From contig CM034240.1 in the NCBI GenBank assembly GCA_019916065.1, positions 50,244,372 through 50,308,371 of the forward strand: a DNA stretch of 64,000 bases, read 5' to 3'. The number at the start of each line of letters is the position of its first letter. Position 1 is the stretch's first letter. Below are positions 23,982 through 36,400 of this stretch, one piece after another. The stretch comes from Vitellaria paradoxa (lineage: Eukaryota; Streptophyta; Magnoliopsida; Ericales; Sapotaceae). Made by a program: the position numbers and the translations under genes. The notes beneath the pieces are model-generated. The model was not told the origin of the DNA. It did not search any database and saw nothing but the letters and a program-made list of their open reading frames with translations.

Positions 23982-24314
23982 GGTGGTATTTGATTTATTT
24001 TTCTGTTTTTTATTTTTTATTTTCATTTTATGTTTTAAAAATCTCAAAATAAAGAAACAAAAAATGCTATATTTTTATTGTTTTTAATTTTGCTTTATTT
24101 TGGATTAAAAATGCTCAAAATAACTTTTGTCATTTTTATTTTATGTGCAAGCCCATTTTCTATTTTCTAAAACAAATTTTAAAAACACAAATGACCAATT
24201 GCGTTTTGAGTTTTTTCCTTATTTTCAAAAGCGTAAAATAGAAAATGAATTCAAAACAGAAAATAGAAAACAAAAACGAAAAACAAAAAATAGAAAAACA
24301 AACCAAATGAGCTC
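23982..24314. repeat. MITE family C, copy 2 (~330 bp)
   Basis: Second copy of the element at 2039-2367, same orientation and block order, with ends GTATTTGATTTATTTTT and AAACAAACCAAATGAGC. The plus-strand 71-codon frame over it is repeat-derived. Confidence 0.7.
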
Positions 24315-24410
24315 TAAGTTATACTTGATTAATTTTTTTTAAGTAATTAGCACCAAATTTATTAATTTCAAATCTATAAATACAAACACAATCTAAAAGC
24401 GTGTGTGGCA

Positions 24411-24527
24411 TTAACTTTCAAACTAAAAAAAAAAAAAAAAATTGAGAATAAGTTGAGTGTTTAAATTAATTAACTTTCAAACTAAAAAAAAATAATTGAA
24501 AATAAGTTGAGTGTTTAAATTAATTAA
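24411..24527. repeat. Two tandem ~59-bp copies
   Basis: TTAACTTTCAAACTAAAA, an A-run, then AATAAGTTGAGTGTTTAAAT is repeated twice. The copies differ mainly in A-run length. Confidence 0.75.
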
Positions 24528-24769
24528 AAAAATTGTCTAAAGCATTTAATAACTTATCAAAAGGTACCTTTCAAAAAAAAAAAAATTATCAAAAGGCATA
24601 GTGGCTTTATAATTAATTAAATTAATTTATTTATATTTGATAAAAAATACGACTTAAAATTTTTAATGATAATTTTGGAAATCCGATAATAATTAATTTA
24701 TTAAAGAATATATTTTCATGACTATTATCAATTCTAAATTTTATTTGTATTGAAATTAGACGAAATATA

Positions 24770-24869
24770 CATTAGTAAATTATTCAAAATGACAAAATTA
24801 CGAATATTGTTCTTATTTTCATTAGTAAATTATTCAAAATGACAAAATTACGAATATTGTTCTTATTTT
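24770..24869. repeat. Perfect 50-bp tandem duplication
   Basis: Two head-to-tail copies of a 50-bp unit starting CATTAGTAAATTATTCAAAA are identical by eye, so the duplication is recent compared with nearby repeats. Confidence 0.85.
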
Positions 24870-25890
24870 TAAGGATAAAATTATTAAAAAAAAATTAATT
24901 AACTATGGGCGAAAAAACTGTTATCCAACATTAATAAACGTCGCTAAATAATTAAGATACTGATAATTGATATATTAATAAGAATTCAAGCCAAGAAAGT
25001 TTCACTTTAACCTAACAAATTTCAGATTAACCCAAATGCATGCTGTAAAATGACCCTTTCATCCTCAGGTCAGTTTTTAGTATAGATTCGCATTCTAAGA
25101 ATTCCAAAAGATTGAGAATATAACCATTTAAGAGTTTCATGTCATTTTAGCAAATTTTTAAGTTAATCCAACTTGATGTCTTAAAACTATCGTTTTACTT
25201 TTCTTTTTTTGGCTTAGATTCGCACTTTGGACATTTCAAAAAATTAAGAATCTATTACTTAATAAATCTCTTATCAGATTAGTAAATTTTAAGGCCAATA
25301 TGTATTCAGGCGTAAAATAATACTTTTACCCTTGAGTTCATTTTTTTTGTCTAGATTCATATTTTGGGTATTATAAAAGGTTAAAAAATATTTCTTAATA
25401 AGTTTCTTATCGAATTAAAAAAATTTTTGACTGATTCAAACTCGAATCATAGAATGATCATTCTAAATAGAAAATTAGCATTTTAAAATATGTTAGCTAT
25501 ATTATCAATAAAAAATAATATTTTAATGGATCTTAAATATAAACACGTGATAAATTATTTTACATTAAAAGGGCAGAAAATTTATCTTTAAATAAAAATA
25601 TTTAATTTCTATAATATTACTTTTGTTAATAAAAAAAAAAAAGTCTCATTAATAATTTTTGCTTTAGGTCTCGAATAGCTCGGAGTAAGCCGGTCCTGAT
25701 TGTTGGGCTTAAAGCGATTACCAATCTTTGGGACCCAACATATGAAAAATGTACAAGAGGCCCAACTAGCCCAGCCTAGTTGTCCCGTGTGGGCGATGGC
25801 GTGTACGTAATTTCGTATTGTTAATAGTTATGCTTTATGTCTCTCCTTATATGTGTCTCTGACAAAACTAATAATTAGCGTAACCGATCG
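24870..25890. other. AT-rich intergenic DNA
   Basis: No gene is recognised. From 25010 to 25440 a phrase of the type TAGATTCRCAYTYTRRRNATT recurs about three times with intervening TTTCTTAT, an old local repeat. GGCCCA/TGGGCT motifs occur at 25700-25790 without a following gene. Confidence 0.5.
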
Positions 25891-26048
25891 AGGGTTGTTT
25901 GGTTGAAAAAAAGTTGAGAAAAAAGTACAATAAAAGTATAAAAATGTAACATAAAGGTGATATGTGTTAAAATTTTATTGAAGAAAAGTACAAAAATTAA
26001 CTAAAATTTGATAATTTTTAATATTTTTTGATCGGTCAAACAGGCCCT
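25891..26048. repeat. MITE family D, copy 1
   Basis: The ends are AGGGTTGTTTGGTTGA and GGTCAAACAGGCCCT. Internal blocks include AAAAGTACAATAAAAGTATA, GATATGTGTTAAAATTT and TTGATAATTTTTAATA. Related copies lie at 51758-51898 and 59328-59485. Confidence 0.6.
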
Positions 26049-27967
26049 GAATGAAAAGGTAAAGTAATATTGTATCTATAGGTGGACAATGGGCGGGTTG
26101 AGCCGTGCTCAAATCAGGTTAAAAATATATATATATTTTTGGTCATTGAATCTAGACTTAATTTATAAATTCATATCTTTAAATTTATTTATTTTTTAAA
26201 AAAATTAAAATTTTCTACATAAAGTTTTAATTTTTGGTAAGAATTTATAAATAAAATAATATTTTTTAATTTTTGGTAAGAATTTATAAATAAAATAATA
26301 TGTAAACACAAATAAATAAAAAATAATCTTTTAATATTTTAAGTCGAACCAAATTCAGATTTACAAAATTAATTTCAAGCCCCAAAAAAAGTTGATAACT
26401 AGAATTCAGTTAATCAAATAGTAAATTTTTTTTCGTTATTCTCATTATGAATTCCCAAACTACCGAATAACACCTATCTTAACTATTTTTTCTGGAATCG
26501 TATAAATTATTTCGATGGGTTGTAGAAACCATTCCGATAGATTGCACAGCCAACTCCCGTCCAAACTAATTGTAAAAACCGTTTCAACATATTGTAGTAC
26601 AAAGAACTTATGATTGATACAAAATTTTAAATTCGTCCAAACGAAAATCCTATCCGTCGAAATGAGAATCTTACTATTTATCTCCGAAAAATACGATTTG
26701 AGATGTATGCACTAAATGTAAAAAATTTTCTCCAACCATATTTTATCTTATTTTATTTCACTTTTTATCATTTAAACACACCCTTAATATAGTAATACAG
26801 ATTGGAGATTTGGATACTTAGGAGATGATGGACAGTTTTGTTCAATTGGAAAAAGACAGTCGAGATCTATTGTCCAGCTGGAATTGAGTCAAATGAATAA
26901 TAACATGCTTGTTTGTATTTTAAGCAAACAAGGTATATGACTAATTAATTAATGCACGAGCATTTTTTTTTTTTTTTTAGCATGCACAAAATGAGTAAAA
27001 GTGAAACAAAGTAATGAACTACCAGTCAAAACACTTGAATTTTGTGGAGGAACTTGTGTAGGTGACACCAAACTGAGTAGTCATTCCAATCACAATTATT
27101 TGTTGCCAACTAAAATTTTCATTTTCCTTATTGTTATGACACAATTCATAGTTCAAATTTTGATGGGTATAAATTTGAAATAATTTCTTTATATTTCCCA
27201 CCGGTTTTTGAAGTCGTTAGTTTAATACTTGAAAATATAAATATTTTTTTTATCATATAATTGCGATAGAATTATTTATACTTATTATTCTATAAATTTT
27301 ATATAATTAAGAGTTATAATTAAGAGTCTCGTGCACTTAACTATCTTTTACACACGTGATTATACTTTTAGTAACAAAAATAAAAGATTAATTATCTGTA
27401 TCTTGTAGTGTGAATTTATGTTTAAAAAAATATTATTATTTTAATTAATTTTAAATTCACCTTTTATTGGCCCCAAAACTCATCAACTTTAACGAATTTG
27501 TCATACTTTCTTCTAATTAAATTTCTCTACATATCATATTTATGTTATATCTTTCAACTTTTATTATACTTTTTGGTCAACTAAACACACCCATTAATAA
27601 AAGATTCTGTTCAGATGATTAAAAATTTTAAATTTCAAAATTGATAATTAATTTACGTAATTACAAATGATTTTTTTAATAGATTATTGCTAAAACACTG
27701 AAACCACAATTTTGAAAAACTCTTAATAACTTCTTTTGTGAAAATTTCAAAAGCACGTTAAGTTAAGTTTATATCTATGAATTTAATGTTAATTATTTAA
27801 GAAGAATTATTAAATTATTACTTCTATAATTTTTATATGAATTTCATGAAATTGCATAAACGTTTAATATTCAAAGTTATTAAAATATATGATAATTTTT
27901 TATCTAAATCGACAAAATTATACTTAAAAATTATCGTTAAATCCATTAATTTCAAGTTATAAATACA
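26049..27967. other. AT-rich intergenic DNA
   Basis: No gene is recognised. About 40 bp starting TTAATTTTTGGTAAGAATTT is tandemly duplicated at 26228-26302. The two opposite 60-codon frames at 27001-27201 show no family features. Confidence 0.6.
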
Positions 27968-28134
27968 GGGTGTGTTTGAAGTTGTATAAAAGTGTATAAA
28001 ATAAAATAAAATTAGAAAAATAAATGTCTCGTAATTCATGTAATAAGTGAAGAATTTAAATTTTACTATCTCGTAATTCGTATTTATAGAAATTTATAAG
28101 ATTTTATTTTATTTTGTTTAGCTCCAAATGGAGC
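27968..28134 (+). repeat. MITE family A, copy 2
   Basis: Well preserved, from GGGTGTGTTTGAAGTT to TAGCTCCAAATGGAGC. The trinucleotide ACA is found on both sides, a possible 3-bp target duplication. It lies just upstream of the putative AHA10 promoter. Confidence 0.7.
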
Positions 28135-28258
28135 TACAAATAAACTTACGATCATCAAATACGTGTTTTAACAGTCCGATAGATAAAATTTTGTTCTTAT
28201 TTTAATATTTTTGTGAAAGTTACGAGTAGTTTTTTTTTCCCTCTCTGTTTAATTCGGG

Positions 28259-28264
28259 CACGTG
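28259..28264. promoter_or_regulatory. G-box CACGTG upstream of AHA10
   Basis: A CACGTG palindrome lies about 120 bp before the probable leader of the proton-pump gene. A second ACGT core sits in AACCTACGTGG near 28486. Genes of the AHA10/PH5 type are known targets of MYB-bHLH-WD40 complexes, so these sites are plausible but unproven control elements. Confidence 0.35.
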
Positions 28265-28379
28265 CAAATTAGAAAATAGAAAAATAACGGGGAAGACATG
28301 AACCCTAGGTGGGGGCGTTATCTGCCAGATTAGTTGGATATGAACTTTTATAACGGAGTTTCGCGCCAGCCGGATCTTG

Positions 28380-28770
28380 CGGCGACTCCGACGCGAACAA
28401 TAGACCGTTAGGTTTGAAGGATAAGTTTGGAATGGCGGTTATGCAACGGCTTGTCTTCCTCATTCTCTTTGTCTTGTTCATTCTCAACCTACGTGGATCG
28501 ATGGGACGACAACAGGGCGACAGAGCTCGATTCCTATCTCAGCTTCGACTATTAGGTAGCTGGGAATCACCCACCAGTAGTCACCGACCAAATCATGGAC
28601 TGGATAGTGCCTTTTATAGGTCTCTCTCCTCACCTTTTTCTCTGCTTCTTTGTACTGATAGTAAACCCCAGACATCACAATCCACATGAGACTGGGACCG
28701 AGTCGCCAATCCAGTCACTGGCCCATTCTTGCTTTTTCTGCACAAAAGTTGTAAACTCCATCTCGTTCAA
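28380..28770 (+). other. Probable untranslated leader exon of AHA10
   Basis: This stretch is clearly GC-richer than its surroundings and ends in CGTTCAA followed by a strong donor GTAAGTAA at 28771. The matching acceptor is TTCTGTATTCCAG ending at 30425, 17 bases before the AHA10 ATG. Leader introns are common in plant plasma-membrane-type proton pump genes. The 5' limit is a guess based on a weak TTATAA motif at 28348-28353. The open frame at 28432-28689 would lie inside this leader. Confidence 0.45.
28432..28689 (+). CDS. 85-aa ORF with hydrophobic start, AHA10 leader or separate gene
   Basis: The first ATG in this frame is at 28432, and the stop is at 28687-28689. The start MAVMQRLVFLILFVLFILNL looks like a signal peptide or membrane anchor and is followed by a basic, Ser-rich stretch. 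I recognise no family. Because it lies between the putative AHA10 promoter and the leader-intron donor, it could be a long upstream ORF. It could also be an unrelated small secreted-protein gene or chance coding in GC-richer DNA. Confidence 0.3.
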   Translation: MAVMQRLVFLILFVLFILNLRGSMGRQQGDRARFLSQLRLLGSWESPTSSHRPNHGLDSAFYRSLSSPFSLLLCTDSKPQTSQST

Positions 28771-29067
28771 GTAAGTAATTGAATCAATGGTACATGCATT
28801 TATATCCATGTAGTTTTGTACACACTTCATTTGTTGGTATGCATGCACTTGTAAAAATGCATTGGAGTGTACTGTCTTCTTTGTGTGCGTATGTGTATGT
28901 TTTTGAGTTACCTTATGCCCAAATCAAGCCAAAAATTTTAATTGCATGAGAAAAAAAGGTTTTTTTTTTGCTGACAACAATGTGCTGATGATCTAAGGGT
29001 GAATTGTGATGTTAAATTGTTGAATCATCGGATATAATTGGTGAGTTTTTTGTTTTGTCACATTTAT

Positions 29068-29440
29068 GGGGTTGTTTGGACTACCAACCAAGTTCAAAAA
29101 ATTCCAAAAGTTTCAGGTTTTTCAAACTCCAAAAACTTCCAACTTCCTTAAAAAATTCATCAAAATCTGTTAGAACAAATTAAAATAGTGCGTTCGAACA
29201 AATTTTGCCAGATTTATTTAAAAGTTAGACTGATATTTGTACCAAAAAGTTTCATAAAACTTAAAAAATTTTCAAGATTCTTCACTAAAATTTTGTCAAG
29301 TATCACTTTATATAATTTTTAATAATTTTATATCAAATCAAATACATATATCTAACCATCATTTCAAAATAACTTTTTACATTCCAAATTCTAAAAAATT
29401 TCACTTTTGGTTTTTTTTTTTTTTGGAAACCCAAACGGCC
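29068..29440. repeat. TIR element in the AHA10 leader intron
   Basis: The ends GGGGTTGTTTGGA and AACCCAAACGGCCTC form imperfect inverted repeats. The interior is A/T-rich with repeated AAAAATTC-type motifs. Probably a MITE lying within the leader intron (28771-30425); the rest of that intron shows nothing else beyond a poly-G run at 30194-30209. Confidence 0.5.
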
Positions 29441-30442
29441 TCTATGATTGGTCAGGGTGTGTGCATTTGGTTTTCAAAGGTAGATTAATGCAACTGCCTT
29501 CAATTCAAAACTATGGCATCCCAATTACCGTCTTTGGCTCATAGTCGCTAGAAATCACTATTACCCCCATGGACCGTGTTTTGATACACACGTTCCAAAA
29601 CGTGATACGCTAACGTTTCAATATACTAAATTTAAATATTCAAAAATATTATACTTATATTATTTTTCATTAGAAAAAAAAAAAGGAGTCTGAAGATAGT
29701 GAATTGATGTAACAATAACCAATAAATTTAAAACTTTATAAAAGGATAATGAGTAAGAAATAGTATCAAACAGAAAGTGCACTTACTTTTGTGAATATCT
29801 TTACTATTATATTTTCTTATTTTTTTCAAATGAGTCACTTTTATATGCCAAAATATTTTAATAATATGATAACTATATGACAAGTCTACCCTCTATCGAA
29901 CAACATTTTAGAGTACAAGCGTACCATGTTCTCATTTTCGTTCCATGTATTGAAACAATTCGTGTTCTAGGTAACATTACTTTGGCTATTGAAATGATAG
30001 CCACTTTATCATATGGAGACAGTTATGTGCATATAATGCTTAGAATTGTCAAGGTTTGATCATCGATAAGAAGAAACTGAGACAAGGATTGGTGTTTGTT
30101 AACTGCAATACTGCATAACATTGAATGAGACAAGGATTGTAGTATTTTTTATGGAGCCTGTCTGCGTGATTTTCTTTTCTTTTCCTTTTTTTTTGGGGGG
30201 GGGGGGGGTTGGGGATTGCTTCCATGAGATACTATTCCCATAAGCTTTTATTAATGATTTTGTTCTTCTGTATTTTGGAATCACATAAAGAAAAATATTG
30301 CATATGGATTTTATTGTTTACTTTAGAGTCAATTTTGTGCCAAACAAAATTTGGATTTGACATATTATTTTGTACGTGCTTGGCTTGATGCTTTTGAGAA
30401 ACTTTTGGTGTTTTCTGTATTCCAGGCTCTGAATCTCGAAAA

Positions 30443-33400
30443 ATGGCTGAAGATCTGGAGAAGCCACTATTGGATCCTGAGAATTTCAACAGGGAAGGGA
30501 TTGATCTGGTAAGACATTAAGTAAAAACACCTAAAATTTCAACATCTTTTGACTAAGTAGTTAACCATGTCAAATTTGGTTGAACAGGAACGGTTGCCAT
30601 TGAAAGAGGTTTTTGAACAATTGAGAACGTCACAAGCAGGACTTACGTCCAAAGATGCAGAGGTTAGATTGAAGATATTTGGCCCAAACAAGCTTGAAGA
30701 AAAGCCGGTAAGCATCAAAATTCTGATAATTTCCAAATTGCAAACATTAATCATATAGAATATTGAAAAAGAAACAAAAACTAGTACAAGAACACATTGT
30801 TGTTTAAAGGGCAAAAAGGACACTAAAATACCAAAACGGGATCTAGTGAGACAAAACAGACACTAAATATCAGCACATTAAATATTGATCTCAGAAATGT
30901 TGAAATTTGATTTGCACACAGGCTGTAGTTGAGTATTTGGACTGTATATAAAAAACATATTGCTAAAACTAAAATGCGTGTATCTGGCATAATATTAATT
31001 GCTAAAACTACCTCCAATGGTTGTGCTGGTCTTCAGTGTCTTGATCATCTGTTATCTTTACCACGCAGGAGAACAAGTTTTTGAAATTTCTCAGTTTCAT
31101 GTGGAATCCCTTGTCATGGGTTATGGAAGCAGCAGCAGTCATGGCAATAGTCCTTGCTAATGGTGGAGTGAGTTCATTGTACCCTAGCATTTTTTTTCAT
31201 ATACTTTCTGTTTCCTATATCATATTTTTTCTTATTTACCGCACAATGCTAAATATAGCTATCGTTACATTCTGTCTCAAAACGATATTTTCGTTATTTT
31301 ATTTCAGGGGGAGGGTCCTGATTGGCAGGACTTTGTAGGGATTATTTGCCTACTTTTAATAAATTCAACAATTAGCTTTATAGAGGAAAATAATGCTGGC
31401 AATGCAGCGGCAGCCCTTATGGCACGTTTGGCTCCCAAAACAAAGGTGTGTGTGTTGACTTAACAGATGCTATAACTTAAGCCCACCACATATTTAAATA
31501 TGGTAATAAGGTTACTAGAAAAGCATGAAAATCTCTTTCCCCAGTTATTATGTGACTTTATTATTGTGTCTAAGCAGGCTCACGATGTAGAAACACCAAA
31601 CGTCTGAACCGTTTGGCTAAGGTTTATACTAGTAATAACAAAATTTAGAATTGGAATAAGAAAAAGTTACTTGTTGCAACGTGGAAATTATAGTGACTTC
31701 CATGGAGTTCTTTTAATGGACTTATGGTTAAGGACAGAAAAATTAGAGCTAATATTTGCCTTTCCTCCTACAACTGACAGTGCAAGAGTCAACTTGATGC
31801 ACATCTTCCCAATTTATTATTAAATGTATATATTTTTTTACTGTCATCTTATGAGATTTTGTTTCAATGTGGTGATGATAATTTTCAACTACATTGTTGG
31901 CTAACACCACCACATCTTTTATAATTCTTTTCTTTGTCACACTCAAAAACATGACTAGATGTACTCCACTCTCCTTAAAAATAGTATTCTATTTTTTCTT
32001 TGAATATAACTCAATACCAAATTCATTTAAAATTCAAATCCAATATCGATGTCCCTCCTTGGACGGGAGCATTGGAGCTGAATTTAGTTAAATCATGTTT
32101 GTTAGATTTAAATCCCTTCCTCAGATTGTTGGTATATACGTCAAGCATGCCGATAGACACTAACAGCATCATACAGGAGTCTATTAATTTTTTCACTATC
32201 AAGTCTGATTTAGGGCAATTGGCGGTGCAGGACGAGTGTAGTGATTGCTCTCGCTGTAGTGAGCCCAAAATAATGTGGGGCAATATGAACCAAGCTACTT
32301 TAAGCTTTTGTGGCTTAAAGTTTGATAATTTTATGTAATTTGTTGGGGTTTATGTATCAGCAAAAAGGCTTGAGGTTTGGGAGTGAGACTGATCATGATG
32401 CTGGTAAAACTTTCTAAATAGGCACACATCTTACTATTCTATTTGTGACTTGTCTCTGCCTCCTATCTCCATCCCTTCCCCTCCCTCCTCCACTCCTTGT
32501 ACTGTAATTTTTTATTGGGACAGGGATGAAGTGCTTAAAGTGGCCAATGATGTCGCAAGATTTATAACCCCTTATCCAAATAGACACCCTGTTTTTTTCG
32601 AATCCATGCCTTTAATAAAGAGTGTCGCAAGCCAACGTAATAATCTTTTCAGAGCGGTTCTGACCTTCGAGTACTCAATAGTTACCTTTTACCTATTTTA
32701 CATTTCCAGAAAAAGAATCAACTGACCATCTTGCTGTGCAGGTCCTTAGAGACGGCCATTGGCAAGAGCAAGATGCAGCTATTCTAGTACCAGGAGATAT
32801 CATCAGCATAAAGCTTGGAGATATCATCCCTGCAGATGCTCGCCTGCTTGAAGGGGACCCACTGAAAATTGACCAGGCAAATACTTTGATGAACTAAAAA
32901 ATGTGCTCAATTTTATTTGTGTTTTAGTTTTGGATTTAGTTGCTTCTCTTTGAATAGCTCTTTCTTGGTATTATGATGAAAAAGTATATAACTTGTTTAT
33001 TTGTCTACAAGTTTTACATGAATTAATCTGCATTACTATCTGACCACTTTTCTTTCTGTGCAGTCAGCTCTTACCGGAGAATCATTGCCTGTCACCAAGA
33101 AGACAGGTGATGAAGTTTTCTCTGGTTCAACATGTAAACATGGAGAGATTGAAGCTGTAGTGATAGCAACTGGAATTCACTCTTTCTTTGGAAAAGCTGC
33201 ACATCTAGTTGATTCCACTGAAGTTGTTGGTCATTTCCAGAAGGTGATTAAGAATTCTTTCATCTTTGTCGTAATGCTTATGCATGAAAACTCAGTAATT
33301 CTCTGCTGCATTTGAGGTCAACATGGAGTAAAGTTCAACAAACACTTTAAACTATGTAAAATGTAGGAAATTCTCACCAGGCCAAGGGAAACTAAAACTT

Positions 33401-36400
33401 GTTGGCCCTTGAAATTCCTTGAATAGAAATAAGTTATGAGAATATTGAAGGTTCGTCAGAATTTCACACGAATCTTGGTTGGCATACAGTGTGAGAAATC
33501 TAACATGATTTTCTTGCCTGCAGGTTCTAACTTCCATTGGGAATTTTTGCATTTGTTCTATAGCTATGGGAATGATTCTAGAAATCATTGTCATGTTCCC
33601 CATACAGGACCGTTCATACAGAAAAGGAATTAACAACCTTCTTGTTCTATTGATTGGAGGAATACCCATAGCCATGCCAACAGTATTGTCTGTCACACTT
33701 GCAATTGGTTCTCACAGGCTCTCTCAACAGGTACAACTCTGAACAGCTACTAGTCATTAATATTGTAAAACTATGTAAAATTTATGTTCCAGAACACATC
33801 ATTGTTTCTCACACTCAAATGTTGAGAAACTGAAATTAATTCGTGTAACAGTTACAACCTGAATTGTCTAATCCATTAGAAAATTGGTTTGGTACTTAAG
33901 GAGGATCCAGTTAAATTCTAACAGGAGTCTCAGATTCATTCTTTTATCATCTTTTCCTTTTTCCTTTTTTTTTTTTCCTTTCTGTTTCTTTAGGGTGCCA
34001 TTACAAAGAGGATGACAGCGATTGAAGAAATGGCTGGAATGGATGTCTTATGTAGTGATAAAACTGGAACACTTACCCTCAATCACCTCACCGTTGATCG
34101 AAACCTTATTGAGGTATGAAATCTGACTTCATCACTGTTCAATTTCCCTACAGCTCAAGTATCTGTTGATCATGTTCGTTTATTGTACAAAGTTTTTACT
34201 TATAAAAAGGGTACAAAGTTGATTGTGTTTGATTTAATATGATGGCTTGTTATATTGTTCAATTGTGATGTCATATAACTTTTGCAGTTTTTGGGAAACA
34301 TCAATGGACGATAAATTATTTTATATGCTTTATTTTGGAAAGAGGGGGTCTCTGTTATGCTGTTTGACAATTTTCAATGAAGGGTATGATATACACTTAA
34401 AAGAGTCAGCTTGGCTTTCTAGTTGTAACTTCTTAAACGCCCTATGTTTGAATTAACTAAATGATAAAGTGTGACATCCAAAATAGGCTGTTGAATGAAT
34501 CATTGTCAGAGTCTGGTGTTGCAATACCGATGTAGAACCAATTTAATTTCGAGTTTTACACCTGTTTCTGTATGTTTCAACTATGAGTTATTGCATTACA
34601 TATTAAATATGTCCACAATTTGTTTTCATTCCAAAGAGCAATCCTGTGTGCTCCACTGCTCCTAGTTATTACACAACGACTCGCTGTGAGATATCGATTA
34701 ATATGCATCATGTCTGGGGAGTCCTATCTGCAAGAAAAATGCTCTAAGAGACCAGTTAGTACATCTCCATGAAATCTTAATTAGTAAATAATTATCATTT
34801 TTTTGTCCCAATATCAGATCTCTCATTTTCAAATATCAGCACTATTAGATCAGATGTAGTGATGATTCATGTAGTTATGATGAAATTGTATATCCACTGT
34901 TTTTTTATGTTGCTTGTGATCTTACAGATGGAGAGATATACATTCCATGTTTAATTGGCCACGTCAGACTCTTGAATCTCTAGACGGGAAACTCTTAGAT
35001 GATAAATTTCTTCTGTAGGTTTTTAACAAAGATATGGACAAAGATATGGTTGTGCTGCTTGCTGCGAGAGCAGCGAGACTAGAGAATCAGGATGCAATCG
35101 ATATGGCCATTGTTAACATGCTTGCTGATCCAAAGGAGGTAGAGAAAGAAAATATTGGTCTTAAGTTTGTACTTTCTTTTGCCTCTTCATTTCTTTTACT
35201 TATTGGTTATTCAAGGAGGAAAATTCCTTTTGTCTACAGGCACGTGCAAACATCACAGAAGTGCATTTCCTACCTTTCAATCCAGTGGACAAACGCACTG
35301 CAATTACATACATTGATTCTGATGGCAACTGGTATCGGGCCAGCAAAGGAGCCCCTGAACAGGTATCAGCTGTCACTGTAGTCTATAATCACATTGCTGG
35401 TGCCCATGGGGGACCTCATAAGAAAGATTGTGTAGTTTGAGTTTTCGCGAATTACGCTTCTAATATTTTCTATAAGTGCAAGAGAACCCTTGCATGGAGG
35501 ACTATGAGAAGGAATAGAATATTGTGATACAAATTGAAATGTTCTTTAAAATTCTTGTAGATCATGAATTGGTGACCAGAATGTTTAGGGTTTATAAGAT
35601 TATCTTACAGCAAAGTACTGTGACTGATGATGCCCTTTTATCAGATATAATGGGCTTATTTGCTTCTGCCATTTTGTGTATAGAGTTACGATGATCCTAG
35701 TGCCATGTGCATTCCTTTTAAAATAGTTTATTAATTAGGATTTGCTCTTGTTTTTTCCATCTAGAAGTGAATTTCACATTGCAAACAAGAACGTATGTTG
35801 ATTGAATTCACAGTGCTAGTTTAAAGCTTTAAATTCTTCGAGGATCTTTTTCTATAGCAATTCTGCTCTATAAAAAAATAATAATAATAAAATAAAAAAA
35901 TGTTGTGGCATAAAAAGACTGATTTCAAAATTTCCAAAACTATAGTCAACCATCATTTCATGCTCTTTTTTTTTTCTTCTTTCTCCTTAAATCCAGATTC
36001 TGAATCTTTGTGAAGAGAAGGAAGAGATTGCTGGAAAAGTGCATACCATTATTGATAAGTTCGCTGAACGAGGCTTGCGGTCTATTGGAGTTGCTATTCA
36101 GGTATAAATAGAGTTGTTTTTTCCCTTACTGTTGAGTTGAAGATGGATTGAAGGCCAGAATAAACATTTCTTAATTTCTTTGTCACGTCACTTGCAAACT
36201 GTGGTTTTATGTGGTTGCCAATTCAAATAATGAATTTGAGTGCAAGAATAGAGCAAGTTTGTCTGGCGGGACACTATTAAAATCCTAAATGCTGGTGATT
36301 GGCTAGGCACAGTTATGCCCAAAGAACCAATTTGTAAACCATCAGTAGTTCGATCAATAAATTGAAGAATGCTAAGACAGCAACAATGTATGGTGGTTAT

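Noticed and set aside
32877..32897. Extension of AHA10 exon 5 into the intron
   Set aside because: It reaches a stop within eight codons and breaks the conserved DQ-SALTGES join.
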